Below are positions 7,475 through 15,742 of a stretch of DNA of 28,730 nucleotides, in pieces. This DNA is from Promethearchaeota archaeon (GTDB taxonomy: Archaea > Asgardarchaeota > Lokiarchaeia > Sigynarchaeales > SOKP01). A program made the translations under genes and the position numbers. The notes below the pieces were generated by a model that saw only the letters and a list, made by a program, of their open reading frames with translations, had not been told where the DNA came from and searched no databases. The stretch's first letter is position 1. Every line of letters begins with the position of its first letter. The stretch is from assembly GCA_016839905.1 (NCBI GenBank), contig JAEOTJ010000066.1:1-28730 (forward strand), written 5' to 3'.

Positions 7475-7828
7475 ATGGATGGAAAAAAAGATTATTATAG
7501 CATTCTCGGCGTCGATAAGGATTCCTCAGAAGAGAAGATTAAATTAGCATACAGAAAACTAGCAAAGAAGTTCCATCCAGACCTTAATAAGACCGATCCA
7601 AATGCGAAAGAGAAATTCATAGAATTAAAAGGAGCTTATGATACCTTAATAGATCCAATAAAGCGAAAAATTTATGATCAAGCAGGATTTAATCCTAAAA
7701 ATATTGATTTAGGCGAGATTTTTGAAAAATATTCTCATTCTGAAATTCGAGAAATTTTTAAACAGATTTTTAGGAGTAATCGGCGGAGCACATATACTAA
7801 ACCTCCACCCGAGACTTTCTATATATAG
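7475..7828 (+). CDS. J-domain (DnaJ-like) protein
   Basis: A 117-residue protein made almost wholly of a J domain. It begins [15 protein letters not shown], carries the Hsp70-activating HPD tripeptide near residues 34-36 and ends the domain with the [21 protein letters not shown] helix. The Gly/Phe region, zinc-finger and substrate-binding domains of full DnaJ are missing. The last 45 residues are a basic, helical tail without known motifs. By family it would stimulate the ATPase of a DnaK-type chaperone or target it to a specific client. No dnaK or grpE is present here. The neighbour on the other strand is a Get3-like ATPase, a possible but unproven functional link in tail-anchored protein handling. 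Confidence 0.9.
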   Translation: MDGKKDYYSILGVDKDSSEEKIKLAYRKLAKKFHPDLNKTDPNAKEKFIELKGAYDTLIDPIKRKIYDQAGFNPKNIDLGEIFEKYSHSEIREIFKQIFRSNRRSTYTKPPPETFYI

Positions 7829-7832
7829 TAGA

Positions 7833-8077
7833 TTAACTCTTTAATTGCCTGCGATTTAGAAAGAATATTGATAACGCAAGAGAATTCGTTATATAGAAAA
7901 CCATTGCTAAGATTCCCGTTGTTAACGCGGGAGTATTCCAATAATAATCATATCTTTCACTTGCTTTTAATGGATAATCATAAGTAAATACAGAACTTGG
8001 GAGTATAGCTAAATAATCTAATGAATAAAAGAAAATCCAAATTTTATTAAACTTTTTTGATACTAAAATAAAATTAC
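7833..8077 (-). pseudogene. possible 3' remnant of a membrane-protein gene
   Basis: Between the J-domain gene and the Get3-like gene, a minus-strand frame of about 80 codons ends at 7833. It encodes two hydrophobic stretches (IWIFFYSLDYLAIL and GILAMVFYITNSLALSIFF), a short polar linker and a basic tail ending RRQLKS. No ATG, GTG or TTG precedes the first hydrophobic stretch; the only Met is inside the second one. It looks like the truncated end of a membrane protein whose 5' part has been lost. It could also be a fortuitous hydrophobic frame in AT-rich DNA. Confidence 0.35.
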
Positions 8078-8080
8078 AAT

Positions 8081-9136
8081 TTAATTATTTCTCGGTTCTA
8101 GTATATCATTTGCTTTTATATTTTTTCCATAAACTTCTCTAGCAAGTGCTCTGAGATTATCTAATCCAATAGGTTCATTTTTAAGTTTGTGAGCTTCCCA
8201 GATCTTTAAGTTTTGAAATTCCTTTTTAATATCTTTAATGTATTTGAGTTGAGTCAGACGCATTTGTTTGCAAAATTCGCAACTTTCCACATTATCCTCA
8301 GGAGTTAGCAGATTTATATGAACTCCATCAAGGCTAACATATTTTTTAGTCAAATCCCGAGCTCTCTTAATCTCTTCAAAACTGGGCTTTTCGGCAATAG
8401 TGACTAATCTTAGTGACCCTACATTATGCATTAGCTCGCTAATACGTTCGCCTCGCTCTTCAAGTCCTTGGAACATTTCTAAAATCTCATCTCCTAATAA
8501 TTTACGATTATCCTTATCTCCGAATGGTTTTATTATTTTTGTAACTAATTTTGCGAGTCCTCTAACAGTACCTCTAATAGAGTTATAAAATTTTAAAGAG
8601 TATTTCAATAATACTTTTACTGAATCTTCTGGAATTTCAAATAAAGCTACCATATTTCCAGTTGGCGGAAAATCTGCTACAATAACATCGAAATCAATTT
8701 CAGAAGCAGTTTTTTTATCTCTAAAAATACTTTCCTCCGCATCTAAAATTTTTTGAAAAAACATGCTATTTTTAAGAGCAATTGGAATTGAATCTGCAGT
8801 AAAAGTTTTATCAATAAAATCTTTAATTTGTGGAAGAAGACCTACAATTGGCATTTTTTTCATGAGAGCTCGCATTTTTTCTGCAAATTTTTTTGTATAT
8901 TCTTCAGCATAAACATTTGGATCTGGTTCAATAGCCCATAAATTATCTTTTATGTTAGTCATTTTATCTCCAATGTCAATTCCAAACATATCCGTTAAGT
9001 TATGTGCAATATCAAAAGAAATAAGAAGTATTTTTTTATTAGGAAGGAGATCAGATAAAGCTATTGCAGTTGAAGCGCTAATAGAGCTTTTCCCTACGCC
9101 TCCTTTTCCTCCTAATATTATGATCTTTTCAATCAT
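8081..9136 (-). CDS. Get3/ArsA-family ATPase
   Basis: A 351-residue SIMIBI-class ATPase. The deviant Walker A GGKGGVGKSS is at residues 9-18, the switch-I-like FDIAHNLTDMFG near 41-52 (canonical DPAHNLSD), and switch II DFPPTGNM (canonical DTAPTGHT). A CEFC pair at 286-289 corresponds in position and form to the zinc-binding CxxC that dimerises Get3, the tail-anchored protein targeting factor. Length and single-domain layout also fit Get3 better than the two-domain bacterial ArsA arsenite pump. The substituted switch residues mean ATPase behaviour may differ. No ars genes are nearby. Function in membrane-protein targeting is a family-based inference. Confidence 0.85.
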   Translation of the reverse strand: MIEKIIILGGKGGVGKSSISASTAIALSDLLPNKKILLISFDIAHNLTDMFGIDIGDKMTNIKDNLWAIEPDPNVYAEEYTKKFAEKMRALMKKMPIVGLLPQIKDFIDKTFTADSIPIALKNSMFFQKILDAEESIFRDKKTASEIDFDVIVADFPPTGNMVALFEIPEDSVKVLLKYSLKFYNSIRGTVRGLAKLVTKIIKPFGDKDNRKLLGDEILEMFQGLEERGERISELMHNVGSLRLVTIAEKPSFEEIKRARDLTKKYVSLDGVHINLLTPEDNVESCEFCKQMRLTQLKYIKDIKKEFQNLKIWEAHKLKNEPIGLDNLRALAREVYGKNIKANDILEPRNN

Positions 9137-9538
9137 TTAATTCTCTATTTTAAATATTTGTAAATTTAAATATCAAAGTTAAGATAATTTGAAAAAAGTT
9201 ATTAAATTGTATACATTTCATTTCTCCTTTTCCGGAAAAAAGACTAACTTTCCAGATATTGTTGAGTTTAATTCCTTTTTAAAATAAAAATAAAACCTAC
9301 CAATGTTAGTATTAATTTTATATTTAACAAATTTTTTCCTATTCTTGGATCCAAGTAATTTATGTAGATTGATTTTATTCCAATAAGAACTCATATAGTT
9401 TAATAAAATGATTAATTTTAAAAAAAACGATCTTATGGTGATATTATAAATAGCTTGTATAGAAAATCTATACATCTATATACAAAAAAAAATATAGATC
9501 ATAGGATAATAATATTATTCTTATATATTATTTCTAAT
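9137..9538. other. gene-poor AT-rich spacer
   Basis: About 400 bases between the Get3-like gene and the small membrane-protein genes. A minus-strand frame at 9218-9475 (85 codons) exists, but it is an Ile/Lys/Phe/Asn-rich translation without recognisable motif, so I do not call it a gene. I see no RNA structure or repeat of note. Confidence 0.5.
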
Positions 9539-9871
9539 TTATTTTTGTTCAAACTCAATTTTATTCTTTTTTAGGTAATCTTTGATAATATCATCAATCT
9601 TATGATTTCCTTTGTCAAGTACTTTATAAAGGTTCTTATCAATAAAGATTGCTTTCTTTGTTCCTCTATTCTGGAATTTATCAAAGAACTTGCATAAACC
9701 ATTGATGAGAAATTTATTATATTTATTAAAAAAATTGCTTAAACCATTAAATAGATATTGATGATAACCCGTAATTAACAAAAATATTGCCCCACCTATT
9801 AAAATCCATCCTATTATGCTCAATAAAAGGTTATCTAATATAATACCAAACAGTATAAAATTAATTCCCAT
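9539..9871 (-). CDS. small membrane protein, unknown function
   Basis: A 110-residue protein I do not recognise. Residues 1-35 are hydrophobic and probably form two closely spaced membrane helices (INFILFGIILDNLLL and IIGWILIGGAIFLLIT). A middle stretch holds two similar units (YLFNGLSNFFNKYNKF and LINGLCKFFDKFQN), suggesting a short internal repeat. The C-terminal 40 residues are charged and probably cytoplasmic. It follows the next membrane-protein gene on the same strand at a 20-base distance, so the two form an operon divergent from the AAA ATPase. A role as a membrane effector of the adjacent defence-type locus is a guess from context. Confidence 0.6.
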   Translation of the reverse strand: MGINFILFGIILDNLLLSIIGWILIGGAIFLLITGYHQYLFNGLSNFFNKYNKFLINGLCKFFDKFQNRGTKKAIFIDKNLYKVLDKGNHKIDDIIKDYLKKNKIEFEQK

Positions 9872-9891
9872 TAAAGTTAAGTAAAAACAGC

Positions 9892-10320
9892 TTACATTAC
9901 GTAATAAAAAACACCGCCATAACTTATCATATTTATTATATTTTTTTTTTTGACTTTTTGACCTTTTCCAGTAGGACTATATAATGAAAGCTCATTTGGT
10001 TTATGTTTTTCAATATTTTTATAATAATTAAGATAATTTTCTATATTGTCTTCTATTTGCCTGTCGCGAACAAAAAAGGCAGTTTGATAATATTTAAAAA
10101 GGGTATCAATAAACCAGAAAAAAAGGAGCGCAAAAAACAAGATTAAATTTACAGTATAACCTATATTACCCTGTTGGGTTAATAACCATAACCAAACTCC
10201 TGTCCATAATGTAATTGCCCATCCTTTTATTATTAGAAGGAATTTATCATAGTTTTTTATTTGTTCCCGAATTACACTAATTTCTTTTAAAAGAATTTTT
10301 GTCTGAAAATTATCTGTCAT
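9892..10320 (-). CDS. two-TM membrane protein beside an ATPase/TOPRIM pair
   Basis: A 142-residue protein with an N-terminal amphipathic helix (about 8-25), two membrane spans (about 30-48, rich in Trp, and 56-74) and a polar C-terminal half. The pattern of a short coiled helix, KGWAITLWTG, then a second span ending in a YYQTAFFVRDRQIEDNI helix resembles small two-TM proteins often found with prokaryotic defence genes (SLATT-like), but I cannot name a family. It leads an operon with the 110-residue membrane protein. Its start codon lies 125 bases from the oppositely oriented AAA ATPase gene, so both may share a regulatory region. Confidence 0.65.
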   Translation of the reverse strand: MTDNFQTKILLKEISVIREQIKNYDKFLLIIKGWAITLWTGVWLWLLTQQGNIGYTVNLILFFALLFFWFIDTLFKYYQTAFFVRDRQIEDNIENYLNYYKNIEKHKPNELSLYSPTGKGQKVKKKNIINMISYGGVFYYVM

Positions 10321-10445
10321 ATTCCCAATTAGATTTTTCTGATTAATAAAATTTTATCCTATACAGGAGAAAAATTTTTATAGTTATTAATTTTAAAATA
10401 ACATTTTTATATCTATAAATTCTAATCTAACTAAATGAGGTTAAT

Positions 10446-11540
10446 ATGATGTTTGAATCAATTAAAATTCAAAATTTTCGATCATTAAAACTATTAGAAA
10501 TTAATGATTTAAAACAATTCAATTTGATAGTGGGCGGTACAAATGTTGGGAAAACTTCAATACTTGAGGCTTTCTTTATTGCCACTAATCCAGGAAATCT
10601 CACTTTGATGGTAAGAATTAATGACATTCGTGAGATTGGTTATTATGGTAATTATTATAAAAACTTTTTTCACTTTTTTAATACCAATAATGATATTAAA
10701 ATAACAACACATCTTAAAAATAAAAATGTACGGAAACTAAATATTAGTCCGTACTTTCAGGATAAGATTAACATTAATAATTCTGGTTTAGTCAATAGTA
10801 TTAATGCTGAATTAGATTTCGTGAAAATTGATGGATTAAGGAATATCTTAATAATTATGGATAAAGATCAAAAAGTGGTTGAGAAATATAATTTTATATT
10901 AAGATTAGATGAACAATCTCAACCTTCAATGAATGGAAAAACCTATTTTAAGAAAGTAATTGTAGAAGAATTAGATAAAAAAAAATTTAATCTTCCATTT
11001 AATACTCGTTATGAACATGCAAAAACATCAATTTACTCATTAAATAGTAAATATGATGAAATAGTAAGGAAATTAAGAAAAAAAGATTTTTTAGAAATTA
11101 TTTCAAGTTTGGACCCATATATTATAGATATTGATAAAACTGAGGAGGGAATCATAATAGAATATGAGGGGTTAAAAGAATCTGCTCCAATAGGGATTTT
11201 AGGTAATGGAATGATTAAAACAATTTGCATAATCGCGGCGATACTTACTACTAAAAGTGGTGTTGTTCTTATTGATGAGATTGAAAATGGTATACATTAC
11301 TTACTTCTAAATCGTTTTTGGAAATCTATATTAGAAGCAGCAAAAAAGGAATCAGTACAAATCATTTGTACTACCCATTCTCTTGAGTGTGTTAAATTAT
11401 TTTATAGTAATATTCATAATGACTCAGACCAATTGAGGGTCTACCGAACTGAAAGGAATGATAAAAATGAAAATGAAATAATTAAATATGAAGATAAGGA
11501 TTTAAAGATTGCTCTTGAGGAGAATTGGGAGGTTAGATAA
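10446..11540 (+). CDS. AAA_15/OLD-like ABC-type ATPase
   Basis: A 364-residue ATPase of the RecF/SMC-like AAA_15/AAA_21 kind. It opens with the strand-turn typical of the group (FESIKIQNFRSLKLLEIN). Walker A GGTNVGKTS is at 30-38, an ABC-signature-like LGNGMIKT lies in the second half, Walker B VVLIDEIENG is near 273-282 and an H-loop CTTHS near 307-311. A GAGGT Shine-Dalgarno lies 4 bases before the first ATG and 7 before a second in-frame ATG at 10449, so the second may be the true start. It is followed at once by a DUF3226 TOPRIM-like gene. The ATPase-TOPRIM pairing matches OLD-family nucleases split into two genes, and the AriA/AriB pair of PARIS. An antiphage or anti-plasmid role is likely but not proven. 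Confidence 0.85.
   Translation: MMFESIKIQNFRSLKLLEINDLKQFNLIVGGTNVGKTSILEAFFIATNPGNLTLMVRINDIREIGYYGNYYKNFFHFFNTNNDIKITTHLKNKNVRKLNISPYFQDKININNSGLVNSINAELDFVKIDGLRNILIIMDKDQKVVEKYNFILRLDEQSQPSMNGKTYFKKVIVEELDKKKFNLPFNTRYEHAKTSIYSLNSKYDEIVRKLRKKDFLEIISSLDPYIIDIDKTEEGIIIEYEGLKESAPIGILGNGMIKTICIIAAILTTKSGVVLIDEIENGIHYLLLNRFWKSILEAAKKESVQIICTTHSLECVKLFYSNIHNDSDQLRVYRTERNDKNENEIIKYEDKDLKIALEENWEVR
11528..11533 (+). promoter_or_regulatory. Shine-Dalgarno supporting an ATT start
   Basis: GGAGGT inside the last codons of the ATPase gene lies 9 bases before ATT at 11543, the proposed start of the TOPRIM-like gene. No ATG, GTG or TTG in any frame lies between 11541 and 11590, so this ribosome binding site decides the start. 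Confidence 0.55.
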
Positions 11541-11542
11541 GG

Positions 11543-12214
11543 ATTACGGAAAGTCTTCTTAAAAGTCCTAAAGAAATTAAAAAAAAAAAATTATTAATTG
11601 TTGAGGGAGGGGACGATAAAGCTCTTTTTAAAATCTTTTTACATTCTCTTGGAATTAAAGATGTGCAAGTTATGAAAGTAGGGGGGACTTCAGAATTCTT
11701 AAATCACCTTCCTGGACTTTTTAAACGCCCTAAATTTAATGATGTAAAATATCTGGGAATTATAAGGGATGCTGAAAAAAATATAGATAACCCTCAACAA
11801 AGTGCTAATAATGCCTATAGAAGTATCTTCAATATTCTAATAAAACATCAAAAGATTAAAAAAATACTTGGTTACAAATTTAATCAAAAAATAAAGAATA
11901 AATGGATTCATAATTCAATGTCAATTGGGATTTATATTATAACCAAACCAGGTTGCGGTTATGGTATGTTAGAGGATTTATGTTTAGAAGTTTATGAAAG
12001 TAGAAAAGTAATTACTTGTATTGATCAATTTTTATATTGTGTTAATCAAGATATGAGTTTTTTTAAAACTCCTTCAAAAAATAAGATTTTAGCTTTTTTA
12101 GCTTCACAGAAAGAAGCTCATAGAAGTATTGCAGTTGCTGCGGATAAGAAAATATGGACCATTGAGGACACTCCATTTATAAAATTAAAGCTCTTTTTAG
12201 AAGGATTTAAATAA
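11543..12214 (+). CDS. DUF3226 TOPRIM-like protein, probable non-canonical start
   Basis: About 223 residues if begun at ATT 11543. The TOPRIM-like glutamate motif KLLIVEGGDDKALFKIFL near residues 17-34 and the acidic motif GIIRDAEKN are visible, as in DUF3226/DUF4435-type proteins that act as nucleases or their regulators next to AAA ATPases. The only standard start in frame, GTG at 11663, would delete the first catalytic motif. The frame upstream is open to a TAG at 11534, leaving ATA 11537 or ATT 11543 as starts. ATT sits 9 bases after GGAGGT, so I prefer it. The gene starts two bases after the ATPase stop and should be translationally coupled to it. The C-terminal part (SQKEAHRSIAVAADKKIWTI) fits the DUF3226 end. 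Family likely, nuclease activity inferred. Confidence 0.75.
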   Translation: MTESLLKSPKEIKKKKLLIVEGGDDKALFKIFLHSLGIKDVQVMKVGGTSEFLNHLPGLFKRPKFNDVKYLGIIRDAEKNIDNPQQSANNAYRSIFNILIKHQKIKKILGYKFNQKIKNKWIHNSMSIGIYIITKPGCGYGMLEDLCLEVYESRKVITCIDQFLYCVNQDMSFFKTPSKNKILAFLASQKEAHRSIAVAADKKIWTIEDTPFIKLKLFLEGFK

Positions 12215-12778
12215 ATAGAAAAAACTTTTATCAAAATGACAATATTTTTTCTATAATAACAAATGGTAAATATATGTCAAACTATTAAAAAAAAAAATAA
12301 AATTATAGCAATGTATATTTTATATCTACTTTTAACTGATATTTGGTGATATTATAGATTTTAGTTAAAAATAAATAACTAAAACTCTTTATTAAATTAT
12401 TATATTATTAATTACCAATATCATAAAGTTAATTATTATATCAAAATTATCAATTTGACTAATGTATTAATATTATTAATCGAAAAACTGAAAAATTTAA
12501 AATTTTTAATCAAATAAATAAAATAATCAAAAAATCAATCAATAAAAATAATCAGAAGTAATTTTCAAACTTATAATTCACACTTAAGAAGCAGATTCAT
12601 AATTCAAATCAAAAAAAGAATTAAAATTAAATTAATTACCATATAATTTATTCATTAACAAGATTAGGTCTTCTATCTAAATTGAAGGCATAGATTCGAC
12701 TTCTTATTTATTAATTTAGATTATTATTTCTGTTTTTATAAAATATATAAAAAAATTAACAGAAAAAATAAAAAGGAA
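12215..12778. other. 564-base gene-free AT-rich stretch
   Basis: No convincing reading frame exists on either strand. The stretch is strongly AT-rich. It contains one clean hairpin: TTTTAGTTA (12359-12367) and TAACTAAAA (12376-12384), nine base pairs with an eight-base loop. The right end carries the dnaG promoter, with TATA-like runs near 12740-12750. It may simply be a long spacer between the defence locus and dnaG. I cannot support an origin or an RNA gene. Confidence 0.5.
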
Positions 12779-13963
12779 GTGATAACAATTACAAATCATA
12801 CAGATTTTACCACTAAGTATATAATTGAAGCTGAATTTAAAATTAAAGGAGTTGTAGAGAAATCTGATATAGTTGGGGCTATATTTGGACAAACCGAAGG
12901 TCTTCTTTTAGACCTTGATTTACGGGATCTACAAAAATCGGGTCGAATTGGAAGGATAGAAGTAGATAATAAATCTTCTGAAGGAATATCAGAAGGAATT
13001 ATTAAGGTTCCTTCCTCCTTAACAAGAAAAGAAACTGCATTATTAGCAGCTACTGTAGAAACAGTTTCCCGTGTTGGACCATGTGAAGCAGAAATAAAAT
13101 TATTAGAAATTCGAGATGTTAGAGAAACAAAACGACAAAAAATCATTGAAAGAGCAGCTGAATTATTAAAAAAATGGGATACTAAATCTTTAGAATCAAG
13201 TGAAATTGAAGAAAAAATCGATACAGATATAAAGCTTGGTGAAATAATTTCTTGGGGGCCCGAAAAATTACCCGCAGGTCCAACTATAGAAGAAGATCCA
13301 AATTTAATAATTGTCGAGGGGCGGGCTGATGTACTCAATTTATTAAGAATTAATATAAAAAATACTGTAGCTGTACAAGGAACTCAAATACCCAAATCAA
13401 TCATAGGTTTAATAAAAAAGAAAGAAACAGTTACTGCTTTTCTAGATGGAGACCGTGGCGGGACAATCATTTTAAATGAATTATTACAAGTAGCTCCAAT
13501 AGATTATATAGCCCGAGCTCCCGAAGGATATGAAGTTGAAGAATTAACAAGAAAACAGATGATAAAGGCATTACAAAATAAAAAACCTTCAGTAAAGTTA
13601 AAAGGATCAAAAACTAAGGAAATAGAAGCAAAAAGATCAACAAATAAAAAAGATAACCTCTTAAAAATATTAAAAAGCTTAAATTTGAAAGACGAGTCAA
13701 TAATTATTAATACTATTAATAGCATTGAATCTGGTCATGCTATAGGTTTCAATAAGAATTTAAAAAAATTATTCGATATTGAAGTAGGTGATATTATTGA
13801 AAAAATCAAAGAATATAAAAATCCAATATACCTCATAATATATGGTATTTTATCAGATCGCCTTCTTTCAATAGCGATTAATATGAAAGTAAAATTTATT
13901 GCTTGTAAGAATAAAGTGGAAGAATTGAAAATCCCCAATCATATTAATATACATTTTTTCTAA
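12779..13963 (+). CDS. dnaG: archaeal DnaG (TOPRIM primase-like, exosome-associated)
   Basis: A 394-residue archaeal DnaG. The N-terminal domain is characteristic (KIKGVVEKSDIVGAIFGQTE, then LDLRDLQKSGRIGRIEV). The TOPRIM domain has its glutamate in IIVEGRADV (179-185) and aspartates in FLDGDRGG (222-228). In archaea this protein is best known as a stable subunit of the RNA exosome that binds poly(A)-rich RNA, with weak primase activity reported in some species. The zinc-binding and helicase-binding domains of bacterial DnaG are absent, as usual. The start is GTG at 12779. It agrees with the family N-terminus, and no upstream ATG in frame is available. It is convergent with the OsmC gene, leaving 19 bases between the stops. 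Confidence 0.95.
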   Translation: MITITNHTDFTTKYIIEAEFKIKGVVEKSDIVGAIFGQTEGLLLDLDLRDLQKSGRIGRIEVDNKSSEGISEGIIKVPSSLTRKETALLAATVETVSRVGPCEAEIKLLEIRDVRETKRQKIIERAAELLKKWDTKSLESSEIEEKIDTDIKLGEIISWGPEKLPAGPTIEEDPNLIIVEGRADVLNLLRINIKNTVAVQGTQIPKSIIGLIKKKETVTAFLDGDRGGTIILNELLQVAPIDYIARAPEGYEVEELTRKQMIKALQNKKPSVKLKGSKTKEIEAKRSTNKKDNLLKILKSLNLKDESIIINTINSIESGHAIGFNKNLKKLFDIEVGDIIEKIKEYKNPIYLIIYGILSDRLLSIAINMKVKFIACKNKVEELKIPNHINIHFF

Positions 13964-13982
13964 TTTTCTCTTTTCTTGTTTA

Positions 13983-14405
13983 TTAATCCGCCTGTGAAAC
14001 ATTTACTTGAATTGGAAGTCCATTGATAATTGGATTAGAAACAACGCAATGATCCTGAAAGATTTCTATACAATTCTTTATTTCTTCATTTAATTCATCA
14101 TCTTCAGGTGAAAATCTTATTTCTATATTAACATTCACTAATCTAAGCCTAAACTTAGGACCTTTATGTTTCATTTTTCCATCTACAATTATTCTTAACT
14201 TTTTTATCTTGATATTTTGTTTAAGCAGACAATACACAAACGAACTGCCCAAACATCCTCCAATACCAACTAAAATATATTCAATAGCGCTCGGACCTAA
14301 ATCAGTTCCGTGGAACGACTCAGGCTCATCAACATGTATGTTTGAAAAATGCCTAATGGATGCATCAAAATGAAGACCCTTATCATAATTTAATATTACT
14401 TTCAT
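13983..14405 (-). CDS. OsmC/Ohr-family protein
   Basis: A 140-residue OsmC-like protein. The two family cysteines are visible: Cys51 in GIGGCLGSSF on the long central helix and Cys120 in FQDHCVVSNPI. OsmC/Ohr proteins reduce organic hydroperoxides with this thiol pair, and many archaeal members remain uncharacterised. The N-terminal strand pair (MKVILNYDKGLHFDASI) and GPSAIEYILVGIGGC helix are typical. It lies tail to tail with dnaG, and its own promoter probably lies in the 89-base spacer to secE. Confidence 0.88.
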   Translation of the reverse strand: MKVILNYDKGLHFDASIRHFSNIHVDEPESFHGTDLGPSAIEYILVGIGGCLGSSFVYCLLKQNIKIKKLRIIVDGKMKHKGPKFRLRLVNVNIEIRFSPEDDELNEEIKNCIEIFQDHCVVSNPIINGLPIQVNVSQAD

Positions 14406-14494
14406 AATAATTACCTAATTAGGGTTAATGATTAAAAATAATTATAATTAACTTAAAAAAAGATGATAATAATAAAAAATCGCCGCAGAGCGCC

Positions 14495-14740
14495 TTATTT
14501 ACCAATAGGAAATGCTACACTGAAAATTAGCTGGATTACATAGCTGACCGCTCCTAATAATACTATTCCTATAAGGCAAATCTTAAATACCATAAAATAC
14601 TCTTTTCTGCTTGGTTTATTCGCAGTTTTGACTATCCTTTTTGTGTTTTGCGAGAATGTTAAAAGACGCTCATATATAGTTAGTTTTTTTCTCTTTTGAG
14701 ATTTTGCATATTTTGCGTATTTAGGATAATTATTTGACAC
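14495..14740 (-). CDS. secE: preprotein translocase subunit SecE / Sec61 gamma
   Basis: An 81-residue single-span protein. A basic amphipathic N-terminal helix precedes the family signature ANKPSRKEYFMVFKICLIGIV (about 41-61) and one C-terminal membrane helix (about 50-76). It would clamp the SecY/Sec61-alpha channel in the membrane. The N-terminal 30 residues (KYAKYAKSQKRKK) are longer and more basic than in many archaea. It is the last gene of the minus-strand translation and targeting cluster, next to ftsY, which fits protein export. Usual archaeal partners NusG/L11 are not here. Confidence 0.9.
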   Translation of the reverse strand: MSNNYPKYAKYAKSQKRKKLTIYERLLTFSQNTKRIVKTANKPSRKEYFMVFKICLIGIVLLGAVSYVIQLIFSVAFPIGK

Positions 14741-14791
14741 AATTAAATTAAAAATAAGTATTTAAAAAACTTATCTATTCAAGCAATCTAT

Positions 14792-15691
14792 TTAACATTC
14801 AAGATCCAGAATATTTGATACGAATAAATCCCTATTGAATGGTTCTAGGTCATCATATCCTTGTCCCACACCTACAAAAATTATTGGTTTTTTTGTTTCA
14901 AACGAGATAGATAAAGCAGCACCCCCTTTTGCGTCTGCATCAAGTTTAGTTAAAATATTGGCATCAATCCCAACATTCTTATTAAATTCTTTTGCCTGAT
15001 GTAGAGCATCATTCCCAGCGAGACTATCTCCAACGAAAACAACTAGATCTGGTTTAGCAATTCTAACTATTTTTTGCATTTCTCTCATTAGATTTTGATT
15101 TGTAACTTGACGTCCTGCAGTATCGACCAAAACCATATTGATTTTTTTTGCTTTTGCATGTTCGAATGCATCATAGGCTACAGATGCAGGATCTGATTTG
15201 TATTTATGTGAAATAACTCTTATACCCACGTTATTCATGTGCTTAGAAAGTTGTTCGATGGCTCCAGCTCTAAACGTGTCTGAAGCTGCAGCAACAGAAG
15301 AGATTTCATGCTTTTTAAAGTAATTTGCTACTTTAGCAATTGTTGTTGTTTTACCAGTACCATTTACGCCTAAAAATACTATTATATAGGGTAAATTTTG
15401 TGAATTTTTTTCTCGAATTTCTTTTAATAAATCAATATCCTTCTCTGGAGTTAATATTTCAATGATGATTTGTTTTAGACTCTCAAATAACATCTTTTTA
15501 GTTGATGATAAGCGATTAATTTGTGTTCCTTTAAATGATTCAACAATTTTTAAGCAAATTTCATCAGCAGTTTCTACTGCAACATCATTAGAATAAAGAA
15601 GTAGTTTTAAATCATTTATTGAATTTTCTAAATTTTTTTCAGATAATGTTTTATTAACAAAAGTAGAAAAAATATCTTTCAGTTTTCGCAT
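14792..15691 (-). CDS. ftsY: signal recognition particle receptor FtsY
   Basis: A 299-residue SRP GTPase. An N-terminal helical bundle (1-95) is followed by the G domain: G1 GVNGTGKTT at 108-116, DTFRAGA at 138-144, G3 DTAGR at 190-194, G4 TKLD at 248-251 and the closing GVGQGYDDLEPF. The last motif and DTFRAGA distinguish the SRP/FtsY family; the absence of an M domain makes it FtsY and not Ffh. The acidic A domain of many FtsY proteins is nearly absent, as in several archaea. It receives ribosome-nascent chain-SRP complexes at the membrane. It lies in the conserved archaeal order eL20, prefoldin alpha, ftsY. Confidence 0.96.
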   Translation of the reverse strand: MRKLKDIFSTFVNKTLSEKNLENSINDLKLLLYSNDVAVETADEICLKIVESFKGTQINRLSSTKKMLFESLKQIIIEILTPEKDIDLLKEIREKNSQNLPYIIVFLGVNGTGKTTTIAKVANYFKKHEISSVAAASDTFRAGAIEQLSKHMNNVGIRVISHKYKSDPASVAYDAFEHAKAKKINMVLVDTAGRQVTNQNLMREMQKIVRIAKPDLVVFVGDSLAGNDALHQAKEFNKNVGIDANILTKLDADAKGGAALSISFETKKPIIFVGVGQGYDDLEPFNRDLFVSNILDLEC

Positions 15692-15742
15692 TTATTTTAC
15701 CTAGAAAAAAATATAGTAATTTTTATAAGATTAATAAGCAAG

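Noticed and set aside
9218..9475. 85-codon minus-strand reading frame
   Set aside because: Low-complexity Ile/Lys/Phe/Asn composition, no motif, and no plausible start context. It is mentioned only as part of the spacer.
11520..11600. Programmed frameshift fusing the ATPase to the TOPRIM-like protein
   Set aside because: There is no slippery heptamer or stem at the junction, and the Shine-Dalgarno at 11528 explains separate initiation more simply. It is not excluded.
12215..12778. Replication origin in the long AT-rich spacer
   Set aside because: No Orc1/Cdc6 gene or origin-recognition repeats were seen nearby; only one hairpin and high AT content.
12796..13338. 180-codon reading frame antisense to dnaG
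   Set aside because: It lies fully inside dnaG, whose family match is certain. The Ser/Pro-rich translation is what antisense of a conserved gene gives.
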